Shown here: in pieces, positions 9,016 to 17,258 of the stretch
How positions within the stretch are numbered: the first letter of the stretch is position 1
Layout: every line of letters starts with the position of its first letter
NCBI GenBank assembly: GCA_020636225.1
Contig: JACJYI010000007.1
Coordinates: forward strand, 272,520-336,519
Source of the DNA: Lewinellaceae bacterium
GTDB taxonomy: Bacteria > Bacteroidota > Bacteroidia > Chitinophagales > Saprospiraceae
Reading direction: 5' to 3'
DNA length: 64,000 nucleotides
Program-made: the position numbers and the translations under genes
Notes under the pieces: generated by a model
Seen by the model: the letters and a program-made list of their open reading frames with translations, nothing else
Told to the model about the DNA's origin: nothing
Databases searched by the model: none

Positions 9016-9051
9016 AGGCTGCCCGCAAAAGAGCGGGCGGCCTGTTTTTTC
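9016..9051 (+). terminator. Intrinsic terminator hairpin with T-run
   Basis: An 11-bp stem, AGGCTGCCCGC (9016-9026) with GCGGGCGGCCT (9033-9043), containing one G-U pair, followed by GTTTTTT. Orientation suits a plus-strand transcript from the small ORF at 8198. On the minus strand the A-run makes it a possible weak bidirectional stop for the TMTC-like gene. Confidence 0.7.
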
Positions 9052-9075
9052 ATCCGGCAGGGGCATGCATATGCC

Positions 9076-10941
9076 TTACCTGCCTACCCCCATGTTCCGG
9101 GCCTGTTGCAGGTCCTGCTGTGCTTCGGCTGACCGACCCAGCCCTTCCAGGGCCCTTGCCCGTTGCTGGTAGTACAACCCTTCGGTATTCTTCAATCGAA
9201 TTGCCGTATTGAAATCCTCCAGCGCCAATTCGTATTTCCCCAGGTTGGTCCTGACCACGCCGCGTTCATAGATGATATCCGGATCATTGGGTTTGTATTT
9301 CAGGTACTCGGTATGGTCCTGCTCCGCTTTGGGGAAATCCTGGGTCGAGATATAGATCAGAGAGCGATTGAGGTAACCGTTGGCATTATCCGGATCCAGT
9401 TCCAGGCCTTTATTCACGTCCGCCAGGGCCGCTTGCAGGTTGCCCATCATGCCGTGCACAGCGGCCCGGTTGATGTACAGTTCACCCAGCTCCGGATCCA
9501 GCTCGATCCCACGGGAATAGTCGGCCAGCGCTTCCTTGACCTTGCCCTGGTCAAAAAAGAGCTTGCCCCGGCTGTTGTAGGTGTTGGCCTTTTCCTTCAG
9601 CTCCAGGGAGCGATTGTAATCCACGATGGCCCGGTCATAGTCCTTCAATTCGCGGAAATAGCGGGCCCGGTTATTATATGGCGTATTCACATTGGTGTAG
9701 TACTTCAGCACATGGGTCCAGAGTGTCCCACCGTTGGCCCACACCTTGTTCTGCTGGAAGGTCAGGATGGCCAGGACCGCCAGCCAACTCCAGACCACGC
9801 CCTTCACTGCCCCGGCATAGCGCGGCTGACCCATCCATTCCCGGATGAAGCTCAACAGCATGAAGATCAAACCCAGATACGGGATATAGGTGAAGCGGTC
9901 AGCCAGATATCCCTGCCCGGCAGCCAGGATCTGCAGGAGGAACATGACATTGAACGTAAAGAATGCAATACCGAACACATAGGCCCGACGATCCTGTTTC
10001 CACCACCGATAGAACAGGTAACCGACGATGAGGATACCGATGGGGGAGGCATAGAAGTATCCCGGGATCTCGGCCTCATAGGGATAGAGCGGCGACATCC
10101 GGTAGGGCACCAGGAATTTGACCAGATACAGGGAGTAGCTGTACATGCCCACCATCAAGCGTTCAATCAAGCTGTAATTGGTGGCATCCTCCAGGGATTC
10201 ATTGGCCGACAGCATGTAGACGCCAAGCAGACCAACAGCCAGAGACAGCAGGAAATAGGGCCATTTCTCGAGCACCAGACCCAATTTGAGCGGCCGACGA
10301 CGAAGATAATCCACGCAAAGCATGCTGAGGGGAAGGGTCACCGCCTGGATCTTGCTGAGCAGGGAAAGGGCAAACAGGACCAGGATCAGGAGCACCAGTT
10401 TCGGCGCCTTGCGATCCTTGTCGAGATACCGGATATAGGTCAGCAGCGCCCCGAGATAGAACGCCCCGAACAGCACATCTTTGCGCTCGGTGATCCAGGC
10501 CACCGACTCGACCCGCATCGGGTGAATGCCGAAGATCAGGGCACCGATAAACGCCAGCATGGCATTCATCCCCAACCCTTCAAGGATGCGATAAACCAGG
10601 AACACACAGATCATGTGCAGGATTAGGTTGTTCACATGGAAGACGGTCGGGTTGAGGCCGAACAGATGTTTCTCGATGGCGAAGGTGAGAATGGTCAGCG
10701 GGTTGTAGTTGCCGATCACATCCGAGGTGAAGATCCCCTTGATCGCGGCCCAGTTGAAGGCCGTCAGATTGGGGTTTTCCAGGATGTTCACATCATCGTC
10801 CCAGTTGACAAAATCATTGCCAAGGCTGTTGAAAAAGACCACCATGGTGATCGCGACGGCGATCCATGGCAACCATTTCTCGATGCCGTTCCGGGCTACG
10901 GTAGGCTGTTTTCCTCTGGTTCCCTTCTTCGATTTGGCCAT
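9076..10941 (-). CDS. TMTC-like membrane glycosyltransferase with C-terminal TPR repeats
   Basis: A 621-residue protein: basic N-terminus, about ten membrane spans (residues 25-420), then about six TPR units (residues 430-621; for example DYDRAIVDYNRSLELKEKAN and GKYELALEDFNTAIRLKN). The first extracytoplasmic loop has NDFVNWDDDVNI, followed by NYNPLTILTF, NPTVFHVNNLILH and HPMRVESVAWITERKDVLFG, the signature of the PMT-related GT-C proteins typified by animal TMTC O-mannosyltransferases. A role in transferring a lipid-linked sugar to exported proteins or glycans is likely by family; the substrate is unknown. It is monocistronic, divergent from the ABC permease gene. Confidence 0.85.
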   Translation of the reverse strand: MAKSKKGTRGKQPTVARNGIEKWLPWIAVAITMVVFFNSLGNDFVNWDDDVNILENPNLTAFNWAAIKGIFTSDVIGNYNPLTILTFAIEKHLFGLNPTVFHVNNLILHMICVFLVYRILEGLGMNAMLAFIGALIFGIHPMRVESVAWITERKDVLFGAFYLGALLTYIRYLDKDRKAPKLVLLILVLFALSLLSKIQAVTLPLSMLCVDYLRRRPLKLGLVLEKWPYFLLSLAVGLLGVYMLSANESLEDATNYSLIERLMVGMYSYSLYLVKFLVPYRMSPLYPYEAEIPGYFYASPIGILIVGYLFYRWWKQDRRAYVFGIAFFTFNVMFLLQILAAGQGYLADRFTYIPYLGLIFMLLSFIREWMGQPRYAGAVKGVVWSWLAVLAILTFQQNKVWANGGTLWTHVLKYYTNVNTPYNNRARYFRELKDYDRAIVDYNRSLELKEKANTYNSRGKLFFDQGKVKEALADYSRGIELDPELGELYINRAAVHGMMGNLQAALADVNKGLELDPDNANGYLNRSLIYISTQDFPKAEQDHTEYLKYKPNDPDIIYERGVVRTNLGKYELALEDFNTAIRLKNTEGLYYQQRARALEGLGRSAEAQQDLQQARNMGVGR

Positions 10942-11079
10942 AATGATTGGTTTTGGGTGGATATGACTTCTCTTTCAGACAAAATTCAGGCCTGTTTCAT
11001 CCCGCGGGGACAGACAAGGCGGTGTTCGGACGCTAAAATAGGAAGAAGCCATCCAACCGTGAGACAGTCCGTACTTTTG

Positions 11080-12381
11080 ATGACGATGACAGTATTCGGT
11101 TTCCTCCGTCGTCCTGCCTTACACGCCCTGCTGGGTCAGCGACCCATGTACCGCTGGGCCTGGCGATCGGTGTTCGCCCTGGTGGCGATCGCCATCCTGG
11201 CAGACGTCCTGGCCGGGTCAAAGCCCCTGTATTGCCAGTATCAGGGTCAGCACCATGCACCGGTCCTGGAGTCGTGGTTCGCCCGGCAGGGATGGATCAG
11301 CTGGCCTGAGGAATTTCACCGGAACACCTGGCAGGACCTCACCTATACCCGGGCCATTTTCCCTCCGGTTCCCTATTCGCCAGGCGACCTGGACCTCCCG
11401 GATGGGCAGCGTCTTGGACCATTTGCCGTTCAGCCCGGCAAGAGTTGGCGCAACCGACACTGGCTGGGCACTGACCGCCTTGGCCGTGATGTGCTGGCGG
11501 GCATGATCCACGGCACCCGATCGGCATTGCTGGTGGGGTTGTTTGGCACCGGGCTGGCGCTGCTGATCGGTCTCTGGCTGGGTGGCCTGGCAGGTTATTA
11601 TGGTGATGACCGGCTGCGAGCCGGATGGATGGCCTGGCTTTCGGCCATCCTGGGGGTGATCATCGGACTATTCTACAGCATGCAAGGCTATTCCGCCATG
11701 ATCCGGGCCGGGTGGGCCCCTGTCCCGGCGATCCTGGTGGCGTTGGCAGTTGGCCTGGGGATCCCCTGGTGCTTCATCCGACTCGGCCGCTGGATGGATC
11801 GAATGGCGGGTGTACGACCCCGGCGGGCACCCCTCGACCTGATGATCATGCGAGGCGTGGAAGCCGTCCAGTCCTTACCCGGTATGCTGCTCCTGCTGGC
11901 CCTGATCCCCTTGTTCCATGCACCATCGATCTGGAACATCGTGTTGATCGTCGGACTGATCCGCTGGCCCGGGTTTGCCCGTTTTGTACGGGGTGAATTC
12001 CTGAAGATCCGGGAAATGCCCTACCTGGAGGCCGCCCAGCTGGCCGGTATCCCGCATCGGCGTATCCTGTGGCGGCACGCCATGCCGAATGCCATTCCGC
12101 CCATTCTGGTTGTGGCCGCATTCGGCATCTCTTCCGGCGTGCTGATCGAAGCCTTCCTGTCCTTCCTGGGCTTGGGTGTTCCGGCCGATTCGGTGACCTG
12201 GGGCACGCTGCTCAACCAGGCCCGTGATCAATTCAGTGCCTGGTGGCTGGCCGTCTTTCCGGGAATGGGGATCTTTCTGACGGTAACAGCATTCAATTTG
12301 CTCGGCGAAGCGTTCCAGGAGAGCCTGGACGAACGAAAGCCCTATCTGCCAGCCAGACTCAGGCGTTCCAAAACCAGGTAG
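11080..12381 (+). CDS. ABC transporter permease, OppC/DppC type
   Basis: From ATG at 11080 the protein has 433 residues (ATG at 11086 and GTG at 11059 are alternatives). It contains the OppC N-terminal hallmark HWLGTDRLGRDVLAGMIHGTR at about 129, several membrane spans, and the permease EAA loop EAAQLAGIPHRRILWRHAMPN near 320, followed by the FLSFLGLGVP block typical of DppC. It should form half of the membrane channel of a peptide or nickel-type importer. Unusually, no OppB-type partner, ATPase or binding protein lies nearby. An insertion of about 60 residues (a span plus IGLFYSMQGYSAM) lies between the first core spans and the EAA region. Confidence 0.9.
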   Translation: MTMTVFGFLRRPALHALLGQRPMYRWAWRSVFALVAIAILADVLAGSKPLYCQYQGQHHAPVLESWFARQGWISWPEEFHRNTWQDLTYTRAIFPPVPYSPGDLDLPDGQRLGPFAVQPGKSWRNRHWLGTDRLGRDVLAGMIHGTRSALLVGLFGTGLALLIGLWLGGLAGYYGDDRLRAGWMAWLSAILGVIIGLFYSMQGYSAMIRAGWAPVPAILVALAVGLGIPWCFIRLGRWMDRMAGVRPRRAPLDLMIMRGVEAVQSLPGMLLLLALIPLFHAPSIWNIVLIVGLIRWPGFARFVRGEFLKIREMPYLEAAQLAGIPHRRILWRHAMPNAIPPILVVAAFGISSGVLIEAFLSFLGLGVPADSVTWGTLLNQARDQFSAWWLAVFPGMGIFLTVTAFNLLGEAFQESLDERKPYLPARLRRSKTR

Positions 12382-12386
12382 TCGGT

Positions 12387-12605
12387 TCAGTATTTCTTCC
12401 TCATGTTCTTCGGAAAAAGATTGGATTTCCCCCGCTTGGAGGACATCTCCCCGTTCTTGTTCAACTTGACATTGTCGGCATTGTCGTTCACCGGACAACC
12501 GGACTTGCTACTGCTGCAGGCAGGGGCAAAAAGGGTCGCTCCCAGGACGAATCCGAGCAGCAGACACCGGTAACGAAAGCCAAAAAACAAGCGATTGGTG
12601 GACAT
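12387..12605 (-). CDS. Small lipoprotein, hypothetical
   Basis: A 72-residue protein with a basic N-terminus, a hydrophobic segment (LLLGFVLGATLFAPA) and a Cys at the lipobox position, then SSSKSGCPV and a basic tail ending GKSNLFPKNMRKKY. I recall similar short Bacteroidota lipoproteins with a GEMSxKRGKSNLFP ending, function unknown. It ends 5 bases from the convergent permease gene. The signal and the conserved-looking tail support a real gene; no role can be assigned. Confidence 0.65.
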   Translation of the reverse strand: MSTNRLFFGFRYRCLLLGFVLGATLFAPACSSSKSGCPVNDNADNVKLNKNGEMSSKRGKSNLFPKNMRKKY

Positions 12606-12704
12606 AATGGACTGTTTTCATCCCCTGATCAGGGTACATTTTGCATGTTAACGCCTCAGAAAGGGTGAAATTATGCCTTTTTTCACCGGAATATCGCAAA
12701 ACCC

Positions 12705-12735
12705 TTGTTGAATCAGGGTTGTACAGCTATTTTTG
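12705..12735 (+). promoter_or_regulatory. Promoter of the HU gene
   Basis: TTG at 12705-12707 (and 12708-12710) and a minus-7 box TATTTTTG at 12728-12735, spacer 20 (or 17) bases. Start codon is at 12769, giving a short leader. Confidence 0.6.
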
Positions 12736-12768
12736 CCCCGATTCGTTCACATTACTAAAATACCTCAA

Positions 12769-13041
12769 ATGAACAAAGGAGATCTGATCAACAAGATCGC
12801 TGCCGATGCCAACATCACGAAAGCTCAGGCTGCCGACGCACTTGGTGCTGTTATCGATGGCGTAAGTGGTACACTGAAGGCAGGTGACAAAGTCACCCTG
12901 GTTGGCTTTGGTACATTCTCGATCAGCAAGCGAGAAGCTCGCACCGGTCGCAACCCTCAAACCGGCAAGTCTATCAAGATCGCTGCCAAGAATGTGGTGA
13001 AGTTCAAGCCTGGCAAAGAATTGGCTGACGAAGTCAACTAA
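12769..13041 (+). CDS. hup: HU family DNA-binding protein
   Basis: HU is a dimeric nucleoid protein that bends DNA. The 90-residue sequence starts MNKGDLINKIAADANITKAQ, with the GFGTFSISKREARTGRNPQT beta-arm motif at residues 46-65 and the KFKPGKEL C-terminal segment. I start at 12769 since the longer frame would precede the promoter-proximal ATG and add residues HU lacks. The gene has its own promoter and a strong terminator. Its codon use is noticeably more AT-rich and adapted than its neighbours, as expected for a highly expressed gene. Confidence 0.97.
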   Translation: MNKGDLINKIAADANITKAQAADALGAVIDGVSGTLKAGDKVTLVGFGTFSISKREARTGRNPQTGKSIKIAAKNVVKFKPGKELADEVN

Positions 13042-13062
13042 TATATTGTCATTGCAAACGCA

Positions 13063-13092
13063 CAAAAGGGCAGCCATGTGGCTGCCCTTTTG
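13063..13092 (+). terminator. Intrinsic terminator after hup
   Basis: Perfect 13-bp stem CAAAAGGGCAGCC / GGCTGCCCTTTTG with loop ATGT; the 3' arm ends in TTTTG. It separates hup from the transketolase genes. Confidence 0.9.
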
Positions 13093-13116
13093 TCGTCTTG
13101 GCCCAACCAAAATTCC

Positions 13117-13124
13117 TACCTTTG
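13117..13124 (+). promoter_or_regulatory. Minus-7 promoter box for the transketolase operon
   Basis: TACCTTTG, 27 bases before the ATG at 13152, fits TAnnTTTG. TTG at 13098-13100 gives a short 16-base spacer. Confidence 0.5.
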
Positions 13125-13151
13125 AGGCCCAACGAGAAACCCACCCCCCTC

Positions 13152-13994
13152 ATGAGTCAAATTGCGGATCTTCAACGCACAGCCAGCCAGGTGCGACGGG
13201 ACATTGTCCGGATGGTATCCCAGGCAAAAAGCGGCCATCCCGGCGGATCATTGGGATGCGCCGACTTTCTCACCACCCTATACTTTCATACCATGGACCG
13301 CAAGGACGGATTCCAGATGGATGGCAAGGGTGAGGACATGTTCTTCCTCTCCAACGGACATATCTCGCCCGTATGGTACAGCGTGCTGGCCCGGAGTGGA
13401 TATTTCCCTGTTGCCGAGCTGGGTACCTTCCGCCATATCAACAGCCGCCTCCAGGGCCACCCGACCACCCATGAGGGTCTGCCCGGCGTGCGGGTCGCGT
13501 CCGGCTCCCTCGGCCAGGGGATGAGCGTGGCCATCGGCGCTGCCCTGAGCAAGCGTCTTGATGGCGACCAGCACCTGGTCTACTGCCTGACCGGCGACGG
13601 TGAACTGCAGGAGGGCCAGGTTTGGGAAGCCGCCCTCTTCGCCGCCCATCATCAGGTAGACAACCTGATCGTGACGGTCGACTGGAACGGGCAGCAGATC
13701 GATGGTTCCACCGATGAGGTGATGTCCCTGCGCGACCTGCCCGCCAAATGGGCTGCCTTCGGCTGGGATGTCCTGCACATGAACGGAAATGACATGACGG
13801 ATGTGGTGGCCGTGCTCGACCAGGCCAAGGCTCGTACCGGCAAGGGAAAACCGGTCGTCATCCTGATGAAGACAGAAATGGGATACGGGGTCGACTTCAT
13901 GATGGGCTCCCACAAGTGGCATGGTATTGCCCCCAATGCCGAACAGACCGAAACCGCCCTGGCTCAACTGGCCGAAACCCTAGGAGACTATTGA
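13152..13994 (+). CDS. Transketolase, N-terminal (thiamine-diphosphate-binding) subunit
   Basis: Transketolase moves two-carbon ketol units in the pentose phosphate pathway. This 280-residue protein covers the pyrophosphate domain: SGHPGGSLGCADFLTTLYF, SLGQGMSVAIGAALSKRL, and the TPP-binding motif GDGELQEGQVWEAA with the downstream DWN. The start at 13152 is chosen as the ATG after the promoter; the longer frame begins inside it. The second half is encoded by the next gene two bases downstream, the split arrangement common in Bacteroidota. No residue essential to the family is evidently lost. Confidence 0.95.
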   Translation: MSQIADLQRTASQVRRDIVRMVSQAKSGHPGGSLGCADFLTTLYFHTMDRKDGFQMDGKGEDMFFLSNGHISPVWYSVLARSGYFPVAELGTFRHINSRLQGHPTTHEGLPGVRVASGSLGQGMSVAIGAALSKRLDGDQHLVYCLTGDGELQEGQVWEAALFAAHHQVDNLIVTVDWNGQQIDGSTDEVMSLRDLPAKWAAFGWDVLHMNGNDMTDVVAVLDQAKARTGKGKPVVILMKTEMGYGVDFMMGSHKWHGIAPNAEQTETALAQLAETLGDY

Positions 13995-13996
13995 TC

Positions 13997-14983
13997 ATGG
14001 AGACACAAACCCAAACAGATACCCTTTTCGGCCGGTTTGCGGTCACTGGCAAACAGGCTACCCGCGATGGATTCGGCCTCGGCCTCTCCGCCGTCGGTGC
14101 GACCCATCCCCATGCCGTTGCCCTTTGTGCCGACCTGCTCGGATCCCTGAAGATGGATGACTTCGTCAAGCAGTGGCCGGAGCGCTTCTTCCAGACCGGT
14201 ATTTCCGAAGCCAACATGATGGGCATCGCGGCCGGACTGGCTACCGGTGGCAAGATCCCCTTCACCGGCACATTTGCCAATTTCAGCACGGGCCGGGTGT
14301 ATGACCAGATCCGCCAGTCCATCGCCTACTCGCACAAGAACGTCAAGATCTGTGCTTCCCATGCCGGACTGACCCTCGGCGAGGATGGAGCCACGCACCA
14401 GATCCTCGAAGACATCGGCCTGATGAAGATGCTGCCGGGCATGACCGTGATCAACCCATGTGATGCCAACCAGACCAAGGCGGCGACCATCGCCATTGCG
14501 GATCACCATGGCCCGGTGTATCTCCGCTTCGGCCGACCCGGCTGGCCGGTGTTCATCCCGGCTGATGAACCCTTTGTCATAGGCAAGGCCTTGCCCATCA
14601 AGCGCGGGGAAGCCGTCTCCATCTTCGCCACCGGCCATCTGGTCTGGCAGGCCATGGAAGCAGTCAAGACCCTGGAGGCCCAGGGCATCTCCTGCGAACT
14701 GATCAATATCCACACCATCAAGCCGCTCGACGAAGCGGCCATTATCGAATCCGTTACCCGCACCGGCTGTGCCGTGAGCTGTGAAGAACACAATCGACTC
14801 GGCGGACTCGGCGACAGCATAGCCCAGACCCTGGCCCGTCATCGACCGGCTCCACAGGAGTATGTTGCCGTCGATGACAGTTTCGGCGAAAGCGGCAAAC
14901 CGGAAGAACTCCTGGTCAAATACGGGCTCGCGCCCCAGGACATCGTCCAGGCCGTCCACCGCGCGATCAAACGCAAAGGCTAA
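13997..14983 (+). CDS. Transketolase, C-terminal (pyrimidine-binding) subunit
   Basis: The 328-residue partner of the preceding subunit, carrying the pyrimidine and C-terminal domains: PERFFQTGISEANMMGIAAG (the catalytic Glu region), AYSHKNVKICASHAGLTLGE, and HNRLGGLGDSIAQTL near the end. The active enzyme is expected to be a heterotetramer of the two chains. ATG at 13997 follows the upstream stop by two bases, so translation is coupled. It is followed seven bases later by a methionine-pathway enzyme gene. Confidence 0.95.
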   Translation: METQTQTDTLFGRFAVTGKQATRDGFGLGLSAVGATHPHAVALCADLLGSLKMDDFVKQWPERFFQTGISEANMMGIAAGLATGGKIPFTGTFANFSTGRVYDQIRQSIAYSHKNVKICASHAGLTLGEDGATHQILEDIGLMKMLPGMTVINPCDANQTKAATIAIADHHGPVYLRFGRPGWPVFIPADEPFVIGKALPIKRGEAVSIFATGHLVWQAMEAVKTLEAQGISCELINIHTIKPLDEAAIIESVTRTGCAVSCEEHNRLGGLGDSIAQTLARHRPAPQEYVAVDDSFGESGKPEELLVKYGLAPQDIVQAVHRAIKRKG

Positions 14984-14990
14984 TTCGCTT

Positions 14991-16136
14991 ATGAAATTCA
15001 ACACCAAAGTCATTCACGCCGGTATCGAACCCGATCCGACGACCGGGGCCATCATGACCCCCATCTACCAGACCTCCACCTATGTGCAAGCCGCTCCCGG
15101 CGATCACAAAGGCTATGAATATGCCCGCACCCAGAATCCTACCCGCCGGGTGCTCGAACAGAATCTCGCCGCCCTGGAGAACGGGGCGGATGGCATCTGC
15201 TTCGGCTCCGGGCTGGCGGCCATGGATGCGGTGCTCAAATTGCTCAGATCCGGGGACGAGGTCATCTCCACCAACGACCTGTATGGAGGCTCCTACCGCC
15301 TGATCAAGAAGATCTTCGAGCCCTTCGGCCTGAAGTCGAAGTTCATCGACATGACCCGGATCGAGAATCTGGAGAAGGCCATCAGCCCGGACACCAAACT
15401 GATCTGGATCGAGACGCCGACCAATCCGCTCCTCAACATTGTCGACATCAAGGCCGTGTGCGAGGTGGCCAGGGCCAAGGGGATCATGACCTGTGTGGAC
15501 AATACCTTCGCCTCCCCCTACCTGCAGACGCCCCTGGACCTGGGTGCCGATCTGGTGCTCCATTCGGCCACCAAATACCTGGGTGGGCATTCCGATCTGG
15601 TGCTCGGTGCCATTGTCGCCAAGACCCAGGAGCTGGCAGACAAATTGCATTTCGTGCAGAATGCCTCCGGTGGCGTCTGTGGCCCGATGGACAGCTTCCT
15701 CGTCCTGCGCGGGATCAAGACCCTTCACCTGCGCGTGCAGCGCGCCTGTGAGAATGCCCGCCAGATCGCCGCTTTCCTGGAAGACCACCCCAAGGTCGGC
15801 CGGGTACTGCACCCCGGCTTGACAAGCCACCCCCAGCACGAACTGGCCGCCCGGCAGATGAAGGACTTTGGAGCCATGGTCTCCTTTGACCTCCTGGACG
15901 ACAGCATGGAAAAAGCGACGACCGTCCTCAGTGGCACGCACCTGTTTTCTTTGGCCGAGTCATTGGGCGGTGTCGAATCCCTGATCGGCCACCCTTCATC
16001 GATGACCCATGCCTCCATCCCCCGGGAGGATCGCATCAAGAATGGCCTGACCGACAGCCTGATCCGGCTCAGTGTCGGCGTGGAGGACGTGGATGACCTG
16101 ATCGCGGACCTGGCCGGCGCACTGGAGAAGGTGTAA
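14991..16136 (+). CDS. Cystathionine gamma-synthase / gamma-lyase family PLP enzyme
   Basis: A 381-residue PLP enzyme of the Cys/Met metabolism family. It has YEYARTQNPTRRVLEQNLAA, the FGSGLAAMDAVLKLL block, WIETPTNPLLNIVDI, DNTFASPYLQTPLDLGADLV and the PLP-lysine motif HSATKYLGGHSD. Such enzymes make or cleave cystathionine; the sequence alone does not separate synthase (metB) from lyase, so I give no symbol. It is the third gene of the transketolase operon by spacing (7 bases), an association with no clear metabolic reason. A terminator follows. Confidence 0.92.
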   Translation: MKFNTKVIHAGIEPDPTTGAIMTPIYQTSTYVQAAPGDHKGYEYARTQNPTRRVLEQNLAALENGADGICFGSGLAAMDAVLKLLRSGDEVISTNDLYGGSYRLIKKIFEPFGLKSKFIDMTRIENLEKAISPDTKLIWIETPTNPLLNIVDIKAVCEVARAKGIMTCVDNTFASPYLQTPLDLGADLVLHSATKYLGGHSDLVLGAIVAKTQELADKLHFVQNASGGVCGPMDSFLVLRGIKTLHLRVQRACENARQIAAFLEDHPKVGRVLHPGLTSHPQHELAARQMKDFGAMVSFDLLDDSMEKATTVLSGTHLFSLAESLGGVESLIGHPSSMTHASIPREDRIKNGLTDSLIRLSVGVEDVDDLIADLAGALEKV

Positions 16137-16154
16137 CCAGCCATCACGATCTTG

Positions 16155-16186
16155 AAAAAGTCCAGCACCATTGGTGGGACTTTTTT
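16155..16186 (+). terminator. Intrinsic terminator after the transketolase/cystathionine operon
   Basis: Stem AAAAAGTCC / GGACTTTTT with an inner CACC/GGTG stem and loop ATT; the 3' arm runs into TTTTTTATTTTT. Confidence 0.85.
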
Positions 16187-16246
16187 ATTTTTGGGATGAC
16201 CAACCTGCAGAGACAAGATCCTTGTTGACCTGATCCGTCCTGCAGT

Positions 16247-16948
16247 ATGGCAAACTACACCACTCCTCACCTTCCCATCAGCGCCTGGGCAGAAGATGAC
16301 CGCCCCCGGGAGAAACTCCTCCTGAAAGGGGCATCTGCACTGTCCGATGCCGAACTCCTGGCCATCCTGATCGGGTCGGGTTCCCGCAACGAATCGGCCG
16401 TCAACCTGGCCCGGCGCATCCTGGAGCAATACCAGCAAAACCTCAATGATCTCGGACGTGCCTCCCTGGCCGACCTCACCGCCTTCAAGGGGATCGGCCA
16501 GGCCAAGGCCATCACCCTGCTGGCCGCCATGGAGGTCGGTCGGCGACGCCAGCACAGCGAAGCCCGGACATTGCCCGCCATCCGTCATTCCGAGGATGCC
16601 TTCCGGTTGCTGCAGCCTTTGGTGGCCGATCTCGACCACGAGCAGTTCTGGCTCATCCTGCTCAACCGCGCCCACCAGGTGCTCCAGTTCGAGCGGGTCA
16701 GTGCCGGTGGTGTATCCGGTACAGTGGTAGACCCCAAGATCATCTTCCGCAAGGCCCTGCATGGCCAGGCGTCCTCCCTCATCTTGTGCCACAATCATCC
16801 ATCCGGGAACACCAAGCCGAGTCCCGCCGACCTGGAGATCACCAAGAAGCTCAAACTGGCTGGCCAGCACCTGGAGATCTCTGTGGTCGACCACCTCATC
16901 GTCACCCATCGGGGGTACTTCTCCTTTGCGGATGAGGGATTGATGTAG
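16247..16948 (+). CDS. radC: RadC family JAB/MPN domain protein
   Basis: A 233-residue RadC: N-terminal helix-hairpin-helix region (DAELLAILIGSGSRNESAVN, FKGIGQAKAITLLAAMEVGR) and a C-terminal MPN metalloprotease-like domain with the JAMM residues in LILCHNHPSGNTKPSPAD. Despite the name, RadC is not established as a repair protein; its biochemical role is unclear. Length is normal. It stands alone between terminated transcripts and repeat-rich DNA. Confidence 0.95.
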   Translation: MANYTTPHLPISAWAEDDRPREKLLLKGASALSDAELLAILIGSGSRNESAVNLARRILEQYQQNLNDLGRASLADLTAFKGIGQAKAITLLAAMEVGRRRQHSEARTLPAIRHSEDAFRLLQPLVADLDHEQFWLILLNRAHQVLQFERVSAGGVSGTVVDPKIIFRKALHGQASSLILCHNHPSGNTKPSPADLEITKKLKLAGQHLEISVVDHLIVTHRGYFSFADEGLM

Positions 16949-17242
16949 TCTGGAGGTGATGAGGGGAGGAGTTTGGAGGGGAGGAATAGAGGGGTCGAGG
17001 AGGCAATCGGAAGGCGGCGAACGCCGAATGCTGTACGCCAATCCCAAACAGAGGGGGTGGCATGGCAACGAACTCACGATAGAAAAAAGAAGAGGTCCAA
17101 CCTGCCAGGTCGGGGGAGGGATGGCCTGTCTGCATCAGCGCAACTGGTCGAGATGTTGAGCAGGGAAGGAGAAAACATGCCTTCTGACCGCTGTTGCACG
17201 ATCCTCCCAACAATCCGGCGATCCAGCCGTTTAGGATGTTCG
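16949..17242. other. Intergenic, purine-rich, no gene seen
   Basis: The first 60 bases are a G-rich run of GAGG/GGAGG units (the reverse of the CTCCACTCCTC repeats elsewhere in the window). The rest shows no long frame with protein-like character. Confidence 0.5.
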
Positions 17243-17250
17243 TATCTTTG
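17243..17250 (+). promoter_or_regulatory. Minus-7 box immediately before the ABC exporter gene
   Basis: TATCTTTG ends only 8 bases before the ATG at 17259, implying a near-leaderless transcript. Confidence 0.5.
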
Positions 17251-17258
17251 TTGACACT

